64,000 nucleotides of DNA, taken from assembly GCF_001941845.1 (NCBI RefSeq), contig NZ_CP018870.1:868001-932000 (forward strand), given 5' to 3'. Under the pieces are notes generated by a model, which was not told the origin of the DNA, did no database searches, and saw nothing but the letters and a program-made list of their open reading frames with translations. Both the position numbers and the translations under genes were made by a program. Shown one piece after another: positions 16,028-23,859 of this stretch. This stretch comes from Streptomyces sp. TN58 (lineage in GTDB: Bacteria > Actinomycetota > Actinomycetes > Streptomycetales > Streptomycetaceae). How positions within the stretch are numbered: position 1 is the first letter of the stretch; each line of letters begins with the position of its first letter.

Positions 16028-17059
16028 TCAGCTGGAGAAGCGTGCGATGTCGGCGCTCTCTCGGGCGATTCCGGCGGCCACGGCGGGGCTCGGCGGCTCG
16101 GTTCCGGGGAAGGGTTCGACCTTGACGGGTGTCCCCCGGCGGCCGCCCGACCAGGTGCCCACGGCCAGGCCGTCGACGACCACGGTGGCGCGGATCTGTC
16201 CGCCGCCGGGCCACACGCGGCGCTCGTGCTCGGCGGGCACCGACAGGTCCCGGCTGCGGTAGCCGACGAGGTAGTTGTCATAGGCCGGCAGCAGCCGTAC
16301 GTCGGGTTCGCCGGGAGCGGGCGGGGCTTCGGGAGCGGTGTCCCGTAGGGCCGCCCAGGCGTTCCGGCCCGTCGTGGTCTTCAGCCCCGACCAGTGCACG
16401 AAGTCCAGCGCGTCGCAGGGGCCGTGGGCGGCGCGGTAGCGGCGCGCGAGCTCCCGCACGGCGGCCTCCCCCGTGTACGGCAGGGGGCTGGTGGCGGGCA
16501 GCCAGTCGTCGAGGAGGACGAAGGTGGCCTCGCCGTCGCGCTGCGGCCCGTGGCAGATGCGGCCGGCCAGGGCGGCCCGGCGGATGAGGTGGAAGGCCGA
16601 CTGCCCCTTCGGCTCGACCCCGAGGGTGGTGAGCCGGTCGGTGAGCTGGGCGCGGGTGAGCGGGCCCTCCGTGCCGATCGCGTCGGCGATGAGCCGCTCC
16701 GAGCGCGCGCACAGGGAGTCGTCGAGGCCCAGTTCGCGCAGGCGGCGGCCGGCGAGCGCCAGGTAGACGGGGCCGAAGAGGGCGAGCAGCCAGCGGGCGT
16801 CGGCGGCGGGCACCAGCTGGAGGGTGCCGCGCATGAACCAGCCGCGTACGGCGGTGCGTTCGGTGTCGGTGGCCCGGCGCACGGCCTCCTGTGTCAGTCC
16901 GCGGGCCCGTGCCCGCAGTCCGAGCTCCGCCGCGGGCAGGTCCTGGGCCTGGACGGCCAGTACCCGGCCCAGGACCTCGGCGACGGAGTCCTCCCGGACC
17001 CCGCCCCCGATCGCCTGTGCGCGCGCCCTGAGCAGCCGTTCGGTCGTACGTCGTTCCAC
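16028..17059 (-). CDS. AlkZ-like DNA glycosylase (HTH_42 winged-helix family)
   Basis: A 343-residue protein starting at a GTG 12 bases after the PPTase stop. It has the order and length of the HTH_42/AlkZ family: an N-terminal helical region with VLAVQAQDLPAAELGLRAR, RGWFMRGTLQLVPAADARWL, the winged-helix PLTRAQLTDRL, and the C-terminal beta domain with LLPAYDNYLVGYRSRD and VVVDGLAVGTWSG. Gln37 and Gln39 form the QxQ motif; in AlkZ, the azinomycin resistance glycosylase, Gln37 and Gln39 are catalytic. This enzyme may therefore excise bulky alkylated bases made by the cluster's own product. A general repair role, as for homologues outside clusters, cannot be excluded. Confidence 0.85.
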   Translation of the reverse strand: MERRTTERLLRARAQAIGGGVREDSVAEVLGRVLAVQAQDLPAAELGLRARARGLTQEAVRRATDTERTAVRGWFMRGTLQLVPAADARWLLALFGPVYLALAGRRLRELGLDDSLCARSERLIADAIGTEGPLTRAQLTDRLTTLGVEPKGQSAFHLIRRAALAGRICHGPQRDGEATFVLLDDWLPATSPLPYTGEAAVRELARRYRAAHGPCDALDFVHWSGLKTTTGRNAWAALRDTAPEAPPAPGEPDVRLLPAYDNYLVGYRSRDLSVPAEHERRVWPGGGQIRATVVVDGLAVGTWSGGRRGTPVKVEPFPGTEPPSPAVAAGIARESADIARFSS

Positions 17060-17071
17060 GTGTCCAGTCTT

Positions 17072-17716
17072 TCAGCCGAGCAGCCGCAGCCGCATCTCCT
17101 CGCGGGCCGCCACACATCCGACGGCTTCCGCGCCGCCCCAGTCCAGCAGCCGCCAGCCGTGCCAGCGCGGCGGCTCCTGCCCGTACACGGGAAGGTCGAG
17201 GCGGGCCGGCTCGTCGAGCGTGCCCGCCCCGACCTTGACCAGGGACTCCTTTCGTACCCACTGGCGCAGGAAGGCGCGCCGCGGGTGGGTGTCCGACCGC
17301 AGGGCGGCCAGCTCCCTCTCCGTGCAGACGGCCGAGGCCGTCCGCCAGTCCAGGGGGCCGTCGCCGACGGCCTCCACGTCCACGCCGACCGGTCCGCCGG
17401 CCGCGGCGGCCGCGACCCAGCCCCGGGTGTGCGCCAGGCTGACACCGGTGTCGGGCGCCTCGACGAGCCGGGGTCTGCCGTGCGGACGGTCGCACGCACC
17501 GCAGCTCTGAACGACGGTGAGGCTCTGCGCCGGGCGGCCCAGGAGCCGCCCGGCGCAGAGCCGGACCAGTGCGTGCGCGGCCAGGAAGTCGTCTCGGTCG
17601 CCGGCCGACCGGAGGGTGCCGGCGCGGTCCAGTTCGGTACGGGTCAGCAGCGCCCGTACGTCCCCGGCCGCGGCCAGCACCGCTCCGGTCGGCCCGGCCA
17701 GTGCGAGACCGGCCAT
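17072..17716 (-). CDS. 4'-phosphopantetheinyl transferase, Sfp type
   Basis: A 214-residue protein whose ATG overlaps the NRPS stop by one base (TGATG). It contains the PPTase signatures GVSLAHTRGW, PVGVDVEAV (Mg-binding Asp and Glu) and LRQWVRKESLVKVGAG. It transfers 4'-phosphopantetheine from CoA to the PCP serine residues. Close coupling to the A-PCP-Cy-MT gene makes it the likely activating enzyme for the four PCP domains in this cluster. N-terminal FLAAHALVRL matches the usual W-x-R/ALLR region. Confidence 0.88.
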   Translation of the reverse strand: MAGLALAGPTGAVLAAAGDVRALLTRTELDRAGTLRSAGDRDDFLAAHALVRLCAGRLLGRPAQSLTVVQSCGACDRPHGRPRLVEAPDTGVSLAHTRGWVAAAAAGGPVGVDVEAVGDGPLDWRTASAVCTERELAALRSDTHPRRAFLRQWVRKESLVKVGAGTLDEPARLDLPVYGQEPPRWHGWRLLDWGGAEAVGCVAAREEMRLRLLG

Positions 17717-20700
17717 CAGCGCCTGCGGCGCAGGACCGCGTAGTAGCCGGGCAGGCGCAGGGCGTCGGAGTCCGACCGGGGGTCGATGGCGTGCAGTTCT
17801 ATCGCCTCGTCCTCGACGATCTCCCAGCCCTCGGCGCCGAACGCCTCGGCCAGCTCGGGCCTGGTGAAGCGGTGCGAGTGCCGGACGCCGGCCGCCTCCA
17901 GCGGGCCGACCAGGTCCTCGGCGCGGCCGCGCTTGCCGCCGACGAAGCCCAGGTAGCCGAAGGAGTTGCTGGAGTAGTCGGGCTCGTGCACGATCAGCGT
18001 GCCCGCCTCGCCCAGCAGCCGGTCGGCGACGGCGGCGAGCCGGGCCCGGGCCTCGGTGTCCAGGACGTGGAAGACGCCGCGGACGAAGATGTTGTAGGGC
18101 CCCTCGCCGAGGACCGCGGCCTGTTCGGCGTCGGTCATGTCGATCGCCAGGTAGTCGACGTTCGCCACCCCCTCGGCCTCGCGCTTGGCGTGGTCGATGG
18201 CGCTGGCGGAGACGTCGACGCCGATGACCGACGGGTAGTGCGGGGCGAGTTCGCGGCTGTAGCGGCCGTTGCCGCAGCCGAGGTCGATGAGCGGCAGGTC
18301 GGCGCGGAAGTGGCGCTGCGCCTGGTCGAGGAGCCACTGGAACTCCTCGCCGCTGTCGGCGTCCCAGATGACGTCGCCGCCGCGGCCGGTGCGGCTGATG
18401 CCGGCCCAGTAGCGCTCCCAGGCGTCGCCGGTGTCGCGCTCCTCGGCCCTGGCCGCGTCGGCGCCCTCCTCGCCGGGCGGCGGGGAGTACCGCTCCCAGG
18501 CCTCGTCCTCGCCGAGGGCCTCCAGCAGGGCCGTGAACTCCTCGAACATCGCGTCGATGAGACCGTCGGGGTAGACGGCGGGCAGGAAGTCCCAGTTGAA
18601 GGTGAGCCCTTCGGGCTTCTCGAAGACCTGGAAGTCCAGGGAGACCTGCGGGGTCTGGGAGATCCCGTAGACGGGCGCGCCCAGTTCGGTCTCCTCGTAC
18701 TGCGGCGGGTGGCCGGCGAGGCTGGTCATGACGACGGGCATGGCCGGGGCGAGGGAGCCGCGCAGCTTGGTGAGCTCGCGCAGGACCTGGACCCCGCTGA
18801 AGTAGCGGTGTTCCAGGTCGGCCCAGAGGCGGCGCTGCACGGCCTGGGCCCGCCCGGCGAAGGTGGAGTCCTGCTGTTCGACGGCGAGCAGCAGGGTGGT
18901 GGTGGTGTCCGCGAGCAGCGCGTTGACCTGCGGGTGCAGCGGGAGCCGGTTGAAGAGGGGGAAGTTGATGGTGAAGCGGGCCTGCCCGGAGGCCCTGCCG
19001 AGGATTTCGGCGTAGGCGGCGGCCAGCACACCGGAGGGGGTCACCTCGCGGGCGTGTGCCCGCTCCTGGATCCGGGTCCACTGCTCCGGGGAGACGACGT
19101 GGCTGCGCCGTTCGAAGCGGACGGGCAGCTCGGGGGCGTCGGCCGGGCGCTCGGGCAGGGCCGGGGCGGGCGGGAGGGTGGCGAGGCGGTCGCGCCAGTA
19201 CCACTCGGAGCGCCGGTAGATCTCGCTGTCGCGCAGCGAGTTCCCGACGGCCAGCACGTAGTCGCGGAAGGTCAGCTCCAGCGGGGCGAGTTCGGCGTCC
19301 GGTTCCACGTAGTAGGTGACCAGGTCGGGGACGAGGACCTGGAAGTAGCTCCAGGCGTCGGCGACCAGGAAGTCCAGGCAGAGGTGGATCCGGGCGCGGC
19401 CGCCGCCGAGGAGGCTGATCCGTACGTCGAACAGCGGCCAGGCGTCGGCGTCGAGGACCTGGTGGGACAGCTTCTCGCGCAGTGCGGCCAGTTCGGCCGT
19501 GCGGGTCTCCTCGTCGAGCCCGCCGAAGTCGGTGACGGGGATCTCGTACGCCGGGACCTCCTCGAAGACCTGCTGGGTGCCGTCGGGCAGCACCCGGGTG
19601 CGCAGGGCGTCGTGGCGTTCGACGAGCCGGCGCCAGGCGCTTTCGAAGCGGGGGACGTCGAGCTGCTCGCTCTCCCATTCGAAGTAGCCGTGGCAGCCGA
19701 CGTTGCCGAGGTCCACGAGGCCGCCGCGGCCGATCCACAGCGCCTGCTGGCTCTCGGTCAGCGGGAACGGCTCGAAGCGTGCGGCCGGGTCGGGGACGAT
19801 CGCCGGGAGGCCGCCGAAGGAGCCGCGGCCGCCGGCGCGTTCGGTGGTGACCAGGGTGGCGAGTTCGGCGACGGTGGGGCAGGCGGAGAGGTCGGACAGG
19901 CTCAGCTCGACGCCGTAGCGGCGGCGGATCTCGTCGATGAGCTGGAAGGCCAGCAGCGAGTGCCCGCCCAGTTCGAAGAAGTTGTCGTGGATGCCGACGC
20001 CCTCGGTGCGGAACGCCTCGGCCCACAGCCGGCTCAGGCCGTCCTCGACCTCGTTGCGCGGTGCCTCGTAGCCGGCGCCGACGCCGTCGCGGCCCTCCGG
20101 GGGCTCCGGCAGGCTGCGCCGGTCGACCTTGCCGTTGGGCAGCCGCGGGAGGGTGGGCAGCACGACGACGGAGGCGGGGACCATGTAGTAGGGCAGGGTA
20201 CGGGCGACCTCGGCGCGCACCGTGGCCGAGTCGGGTTCGGCCCCGTCGGCCGGGGAGACGTACGCGATCAGCCGCTTGTCGCCCGGGCCGCGCTCCTGGG
20301 TGACGACGACCGCCTCGGCGATCCCGTCGAGGCGTGCGATGTGCGTCTCGACCTCGCCGAGCTCGACGCGGAAGCCGCGGATCTTGACCTGGGAGTCGGA
20401 CCGGCCGAGGAGTTCGACGGCGCCGTCCTCGCGGCGGCGGGCGAGGTCGCCGGTGTCGTAGAGCACCGGGTGCGGGTCGTTGGGCAGGAAGTTGGGGAGG
20501 AACCTGGCGGCGGTGAGCTCCGGGCGGCCGTGGTAGCCGGCCGCGACCCCGGCCCCGGAGACGTGCAGCCGGCCGACCTCCCCGTCGGCCACCGGGCGGC
20601 CGTCCTCGTCCAGGAGGTGGACGCGGAGGTTGGCGATGGGGACGCCGACCGGGACCTGGCGGGTGGCGCGGACCTCGTCGGGGGTCGCCTGGCTGGTGAA

Positions 20701-21654
20701 GTCGGTGCCGGCGCCGAGGTCGAGGCAGGACAGCACGTTGGTGGTCTCGGTGGTGCCGTAGGTCATCACCACGCGGAAGGGGGTGTCGACGGGCGGCCAG
20801 CTGTGTACGCGCTCGGCCGTGGTCACCAGGATCCGCAGCGCCGTGTCCGCCGGCCACTCCAGCCCCCAGACGGGCTCGGCCAGCGCGGCGACGAGCATCG
20901 TGTGGGTGATGCCCTCGCCGGCCAGCCAGTCGCGGATCTGCTCGGGGGTCTGCGCCTGGCCGGCCTCGGGGATGTGGATCGCGGCGCCGGCCGGCAGGTA
21001 GGCCAGCCACTCCATGATCTGGACGGCGAAGCCGGGGGTGGACATCCAGGAGGCGCGGTCGCCGGGGCGGACGCCGTAGGCGCGGGTGGTCCAGTGGACC
21101 AGGTTGGTGAGCGCGCCGTGCCGTTCCAGGACGGCCTTGGGGGTGCCGGTGGAGCCGGAGGTGTAGATGAGGTGGCTGACGGTGTCGGGGCCGGTCACGG
21201 ACGCGGGCGCGGTGTCCGGCATGCCCGCTCCGGCGGTGGACACCTCGGCGCGCGGGACGTCCTCGGGTATCCGGCGGGCGAGTTCGGCCGGGGTGAGCAC
21301 GAGCAGCGGGCCCGCGTCGGCGATCATCGCGGCGAGCCGGTCGTCGGGGTTGACCGGGTCGAGGGCGACGATGGCCGCGCCCGTCTTGAGGACGGCGAGG
21401 GAGCCGAGGACGTACTCGGCGCTGCGCGGGTAGCACAGCCCGACCCGGGCCCCTGGCGCGGCGCCGCGGGCGATCAGCGCGTGCGCCAGGCGGTTGGTGG
21501 CGGCCTCCAGTTCGGCGTACGTCCAGGAGCGGTCGCCCTGCGCGAGGGCGGTGGCGGTGGGGGTGCGGGCGGCCTGGGCGGCGAGGAGTTCTGGGTATCC
21601 GGTCGCGGGGAACGCGGCGTCCGAGCGGTTGAAGTCGACGAGTGCGGTGGTCAC
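17716..21654 (-). CDS. NRPS A-PCP-Cy-MT (heterocyclisation domain with C-terminal methyltransferase)
   Basis: A 1312-residue protein. The A domain spans about 1-520, with SHLIYTSGSTGTPK, YDTGDLARR and Lys509 in LPNGKVDRR. The PCP has FFELGGHSL, Ser566. A Cy domain covers about 628-1045: FPLTESQQALWIGRGG, DFLVADAWS (Asp761, Asp766, Ser769, the DxxxxDxxS motif), FPLFNRLPLHP and ISQTPQVSLDFQ. A class I SAM methyltransferase (LIDLGCGNG, 1122-1130) ends the protein. In the A domain the amino-group Asp235 position reads Ala210 (PGFAVQIME), giving a code near AVMMVTTNVK, so the substrate may not be an ordinary alpha-amino acid. Cy domains condense and cyclise Cys/Ser/Thr-type residues into azolines. 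No PCP follows, so the acceptor must be on another protein. The GTG start is 15 bases after the P450 stop. Confidence 0.9.
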   Translation of the reverse strand: MTTALVDFNRSDAAFPATGYPELLAAQAARTPTATALAQGDRSWTYAELEAATNRLAHALIARGAAPGARVGLCYPRSAEYVLGSLAVLKTGAAIVALDPVNPDDRLAAMIADAGPLLVLTPAELARRIPEDVPRAEVSTAGAGMPDTAPASVTGPDTVSHLIYTSGSTGTPKAVLERHGALTNLVHWTTRAYGVRPGDRASWMSTPGFAVQIMEWLAYLPAGAAIHIPEAGQAQTPEQIRDWLAGEGITHTMLVAALAEPVWGLEWPADTALRILVTTAERVHSWPPVDTPFRVVMTYGTTETTNVLSCLDLGAGTDFTSQATPDEVRATRQVPVGVPIANLRVHLLDEDGRPVADGEVGRLHVSGAGVAAGYHGRPELTAARFLPNFLPNDPHPVLYDTGDLARRREDGAVELLGRSDSQVKIRGFRVELGEVETHIARLDGIAEAVVVTQERGPGDKRLIAYVSPADGAEPDSATVRAEVARTLPYYMVPASVVVLPTLPRLPNGKVDRRSLPEPPEGRDGVGAGYEAPRNEVEDGLSRLWAEAFRTEGVGIHDNFFELGGHSLLAFQLIDEIRRRYGVELSLSDLSACPTVAELATLVTTERAGGRGSFGGLPAIVPDPAARFEPFPLTESQQALWIGRGGLVDLGNVGCHGYFEWESEQLDVPRFESAWRRLVERHDALRTRVLPDGTQQVFEEVPAYEIPVTDFGGLDEETRTAELAALREKLSHQVLDADAWPLFDVRISLLGGGRARIHLCLDFLVADAWSYFQVLVPDLVTYYVEPDAELAPLELTFRDYVLAVGNSLRDSEIYRRSEWYWRDRLATLPPAPALPERPADAPELPVRFERRSHVVSPEQWTRIQERAHAREVTPSGVLAAAYAEILGRASGQARFTINFPLFNRLPLHPQVNALLADTTTTLLLAVEQQDSTFAGRAQAVQRRLWADLEHRYFSGVQVLRELTKLRGSLAPAMPVVMTSLAGHPPQYEETELGAPVYGISQTPQVSLDFQVFEKPEGLTFNWDFLPAVYPDGLIDAMFEEFTALLEALGEDEAWERYSPPPGEEGADAARAEERDTGDAWERYWAGISRTGRGGDVIWDADSGEEFQWLLDQAQRHFRADLPLIDLGCGNGRYSRELAPHYPSVIGVDVSASAIDHAKREAEGVANVDYLAIDMTDAEQAAVLGEGPYNIFVRGVFHVLDTEARARLAAVADRLLGEAGTLIVHEPDYSSNSFGYLGFVGGKRGRAEDLVGPLEAAGVRHSHRFTRPELAEAFGAEGWEIVEDEAIELHAIDPRSDSDALRLPGYYAVLRRRR

Positions 21655-21669
21655 AGTACGGGCCCTTTC

Positions 21670-22884
21670 TTACTTCGCGAAGGCTCGGCTGCGCAGCAGC
21701 CGCACGGGGAGGCTGTTGATGCCCCAGGTGAAGTTGGACGAGTTGAAGGTGGCGGGGCCGGTCAGCTCGAACCCGTCCAGTACGGCGAGCATCTCGGTGA
21801 GCAGGGCGCCGAGTTCGAAGCGGGCGAGGCGGGCGCCGAGGCAGAGGTGGCGGCCGTGCCCGAAGGCGACGTGCCGGTTGGGGCGGCGGTCGACCCGGAA
21901 GGAGTGGGGGTCGGCGAAGACGTCCTCGTCCCGGTTGGCCGAGACGTTCCACAGGGTGACGCGGGCGCCGGCGGCGACGGGAACCCCGTTGATCTCGGTG
22001 TCGTGTGCGGCGGTGCGCAGGGCGTGCACCCCGGGGGTGGTCCAGCGCAGGATCTCCTCGACCGCGGGGGCGATGCCGTCCGGGCCGAGGCCGCGCAACA
22101 GCCGCCACTGGTCGGGGTGCTCGGCGAACATGTGGACCGCGCCGGCCGCCGAGTAGCGGGTGGTCTCGTTGGCGCCGGACAGGACGCCGTTGAGGTTGAA
22201 GACGATCTCGTGGTCGCTCAGCGGCCGTTCGCTGCCGTCGCCCTCGTCCACGAGGGTGTCGTGGGCGATCTGGCTGACCAGGTCGTCGCCGGGGCGGGCC
22301 CGGCGCTCGGCGAGCAGTTCGATGAAGTACAGGAAGATCTCGGAGTGGGCGCTGCTGCGCACCGCCTCGTCCGGTGAGTCGAAGGCGTCGGTGGTCAGGG
22401 CGCCGATCCAGGCCCAGTCGGCGCGCGGGATGCCGAGGATGGCGCAGACCACCCGGTTGGGCAGCTGTTTGGCCAGGTCGATGAAGTCCAGTTCGTCGCG
22501 TTCGGCGGCCTCGGTGACCAGGTCGGCGACGACCTCCTCGACGAGGGCTTCCAGGCGGGGCATCTGCTGCGGGCCGAAGGCCTGTCCCAGGGCCCGCTTG
22601 AGGCGGGTGTGGTGCGGGACGTCGGAGACGATGAGCATGCGCTGGGCGACCGCGGCGACGGCCGCCGGGTCGCTGCCCAGCCGCATCCCGCGGCCCGACA
22701 GGAAGGTGTCGCTGTCGGCGTAGACCTTCATGATGTCGCGGTGCCGGCTCAGCGCCCAGAAGCCGCCGTCCTCGCTGCCGGGCTCGGGGTGCCAGTGGAC
22801 GGGCGAGTTGGCGCGCAGCCAGGTGAAGGTGGGCCAGAAGTCGTTGCGGCCGAAGGGGCCCGGGTCGAGCAGGTCGATCTCCAT
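21670..22884 (-). CDS. Cytochrome P450, probable PCP-bound amino acid beta-hydroxylase
   Basis: A 404-residue bacterial class I P450. The I-helix is LSGANETTR, the K-helix is EEILR, and the heme loop FGHGRHLCLG carries Cys348. The start ATG lies one base after the MbtH stop. P450s of this type, encoded next to a free-standing A-PCP and an MbtH protein, hydroxylate the beta carbon of the aminoacyl-S-PCP (for example tyrosine in aminocoumarins, histidine in nikkomycin, tryptophan in quinoxalines). That role is inferred here from the same gene set. An electron-transfer partner is not encoded in the cluster. Confidence 0.88.
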   Translation of the reverse strand: MEIDLLDPGPFGRNDFWPTFTWLRANSPVHWHPEPGSEDGGFWALSRHRDIMKVYADSDTFLSGRGMRLGSDPAAVAAVAQRMLIVSDVPHHTRLKRALGQAFGPQQMPRLEALVEEVVADLVTEAAERDELDFIDLAKQLPNRVVCAILGIPRADWAWIGALTTDAFDSPDEAVRSSAHSEIFLYFIELLAERRARPGDDLVSQIAHDTLVDEGDGSERPLSDHEIVFNLNGVLSGANETTRYSAAGAVHMFAEHPDQWRLLRGLGPDGIAPAVEEILRWTTPGVHALRTAAHDTEINGVPVAAGARVTLWNVSANRDEDVFADPHSFRVDRRPNRHVAFGHGRHLCLGARLARFELGALLTEMLAVLDGFELTGPATFNSSNFTWGINSLPVRLLRSRAFAK

Positions 22885-22885
22885 C

Positions 22886-23065
22886 TCAGGCTCCTCGCAG
22901 GCTGAGCGGGCGGATGTCGGGCCAGTGGGCGTCGACGAAGGCGGCGCATTCGTCCTCGGTGCCGTCGAAGCCGGCCGGCGTCCAGCCGTCGGGCGTCTCG
23001 CGCGTCGCGGGGTACAGCGCGTACTGCCCCTCGTGGTTCACGAGGACCTGGTGGGTGGTGGGCAC
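22886..23065 (-). CDS. MbtH-like protein
   Basis: A 59-residue protein too short to be found as a separate long frame. It starts at a GTG five bases after GGAGG. Family positions are NHEGQYALYP (usually NxExQxSLWP), PDGW, FDGTEDECAAFVDAHW and DIRPLSL. The SLWP tryptophan is Tyr, and the serine is Ala, which is mildly atypical. MbtH proteins bind the A domain and are often needed for its folding and activity. The likely partners are the A-PCP (23860-25686) and possibly the other A domains. Confidence 0.9.
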   Translation of the reverse strand: MPTTHQVLVNHEGQYALYPATRETPDGWTPAGFDGTEDECAAFVDAHWPDIRPLSLRGA

Positions 23066-23109
23066 GATGTCCTCCGGGCTCGGGCCGATGGGTACGGGCG
23101 GGCGGGCTG

Positions 23110-23856
23110 TCAGACGGTCGGGGTGAGGGGCGCGCCCTCGCCCCGCAGCAGGGCGCTCAGGTGGTCCAGTACGGGCCGGGGGCGGCGCAGGACGGCGTGG
23201 TGGCCGCCGGTGGTGGTGTGCCGGGTGAACCGGGCGGTGGTGACCGCGGCCCAGCCGTCCAGGTCGGCCGTACTGACGGTCTCGTCGCCGTCCGCGCCCC
23301 AGGCGTGCACGGGTACGGAGAGGGGGACGCCCGGCTGGTGGACGTAGCTCAGGGACAGTTGGGCGTCCTTGCGGAGCATGCCGACCATCAGGGCCCGGGT
23401 GTCCTCGTCGAGCAGCTCGGGGTCGAGGCCGGCGGTGTCGAAGAGCTTGTCCAGCTCCTCTCCGTCGTCGACGATGCCGCGGCCGGCCCCGGTCCAGTGG
23501 CCGGGGGCCCGGCAGCCGCTGACCACGAGGGCGCGCGGGGTGACCCGGCGGGAGACCTCGTAGCCGAGGAGGCCGCCGAAGCTGTGCCCGAAGACGATCA
23601 GCGGCCGCCTCCCGACGGTGGACACCAGTTCGGCCGCGATGGCCTCGACGGCCTCGTCGAAGGTGTCCGGCATGGGCTCGCGCCAGCGGTTCTCCCGGCC
23701 CGGCAGCTGTACGCCGTACACCTGCGCGAGGCCCTCCAGGGCGGGCTGCCAGGCGCGGAACTGCTGGCAGCCGGCTCCGGCGGGGGGCAGGCACAGCAGT
23801 ACGGGCAGGGCCGGGTCGGCGGGGTCCGCCGTCCAGGTGGAGATCCAGGTGCCCAT
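23110..23856 (-). CDS. Type II thioesterase (alpha/beta hydrolase)
   Basis: A 248-residue thioesterase with LLCLPPAGAG near the N terminus, the nucleophile elbow FGHSFGG (Ser92), the acid in WGADGDETV and the catalytic His in TTGGHHAVL. It starts three bases after the A-PCP stop, so the two are tightly coupled. Two roles fit: removing misprimed groups from PCPs, or releasing a beta-hydroxylated amino acid from the free-standing PCP, as proposed for related A-PCP/P450/TE cassettes. Confidence 0.87.
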   Translation of the reverse strand: MGTWISTWTADPADPALPVLLCLPPAGAGCQQFRAWQPALEGLAQVYGVQLPGRENRWREPMPDTFDEAVEAIAAELVSTVGRRPLIVFGHSFGGLLGYEVSRRVTPRALVVSGCRAPGHWTGAGRGIVDDGEELDKLFDTAGLDPELLDEDTRALMVGMLRKDAQLSLSYVHQPGVPLSVPVHAWGADGDETVSTADLDGWAAVTTARFTRHTTTGGHHAVLRRPRPVLDHLSALLRGEGAPLTPTV

Positions 23857-23859
23857 GGC

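Noticed and set aside
17072..22108. 1678-codon minus-strand frame joining PPTase and Arg/Pro-rich sequence
   Set aside because: Only its last 214 codons are real (the PPTase); the rest is out of frame with the NRPS motifs.
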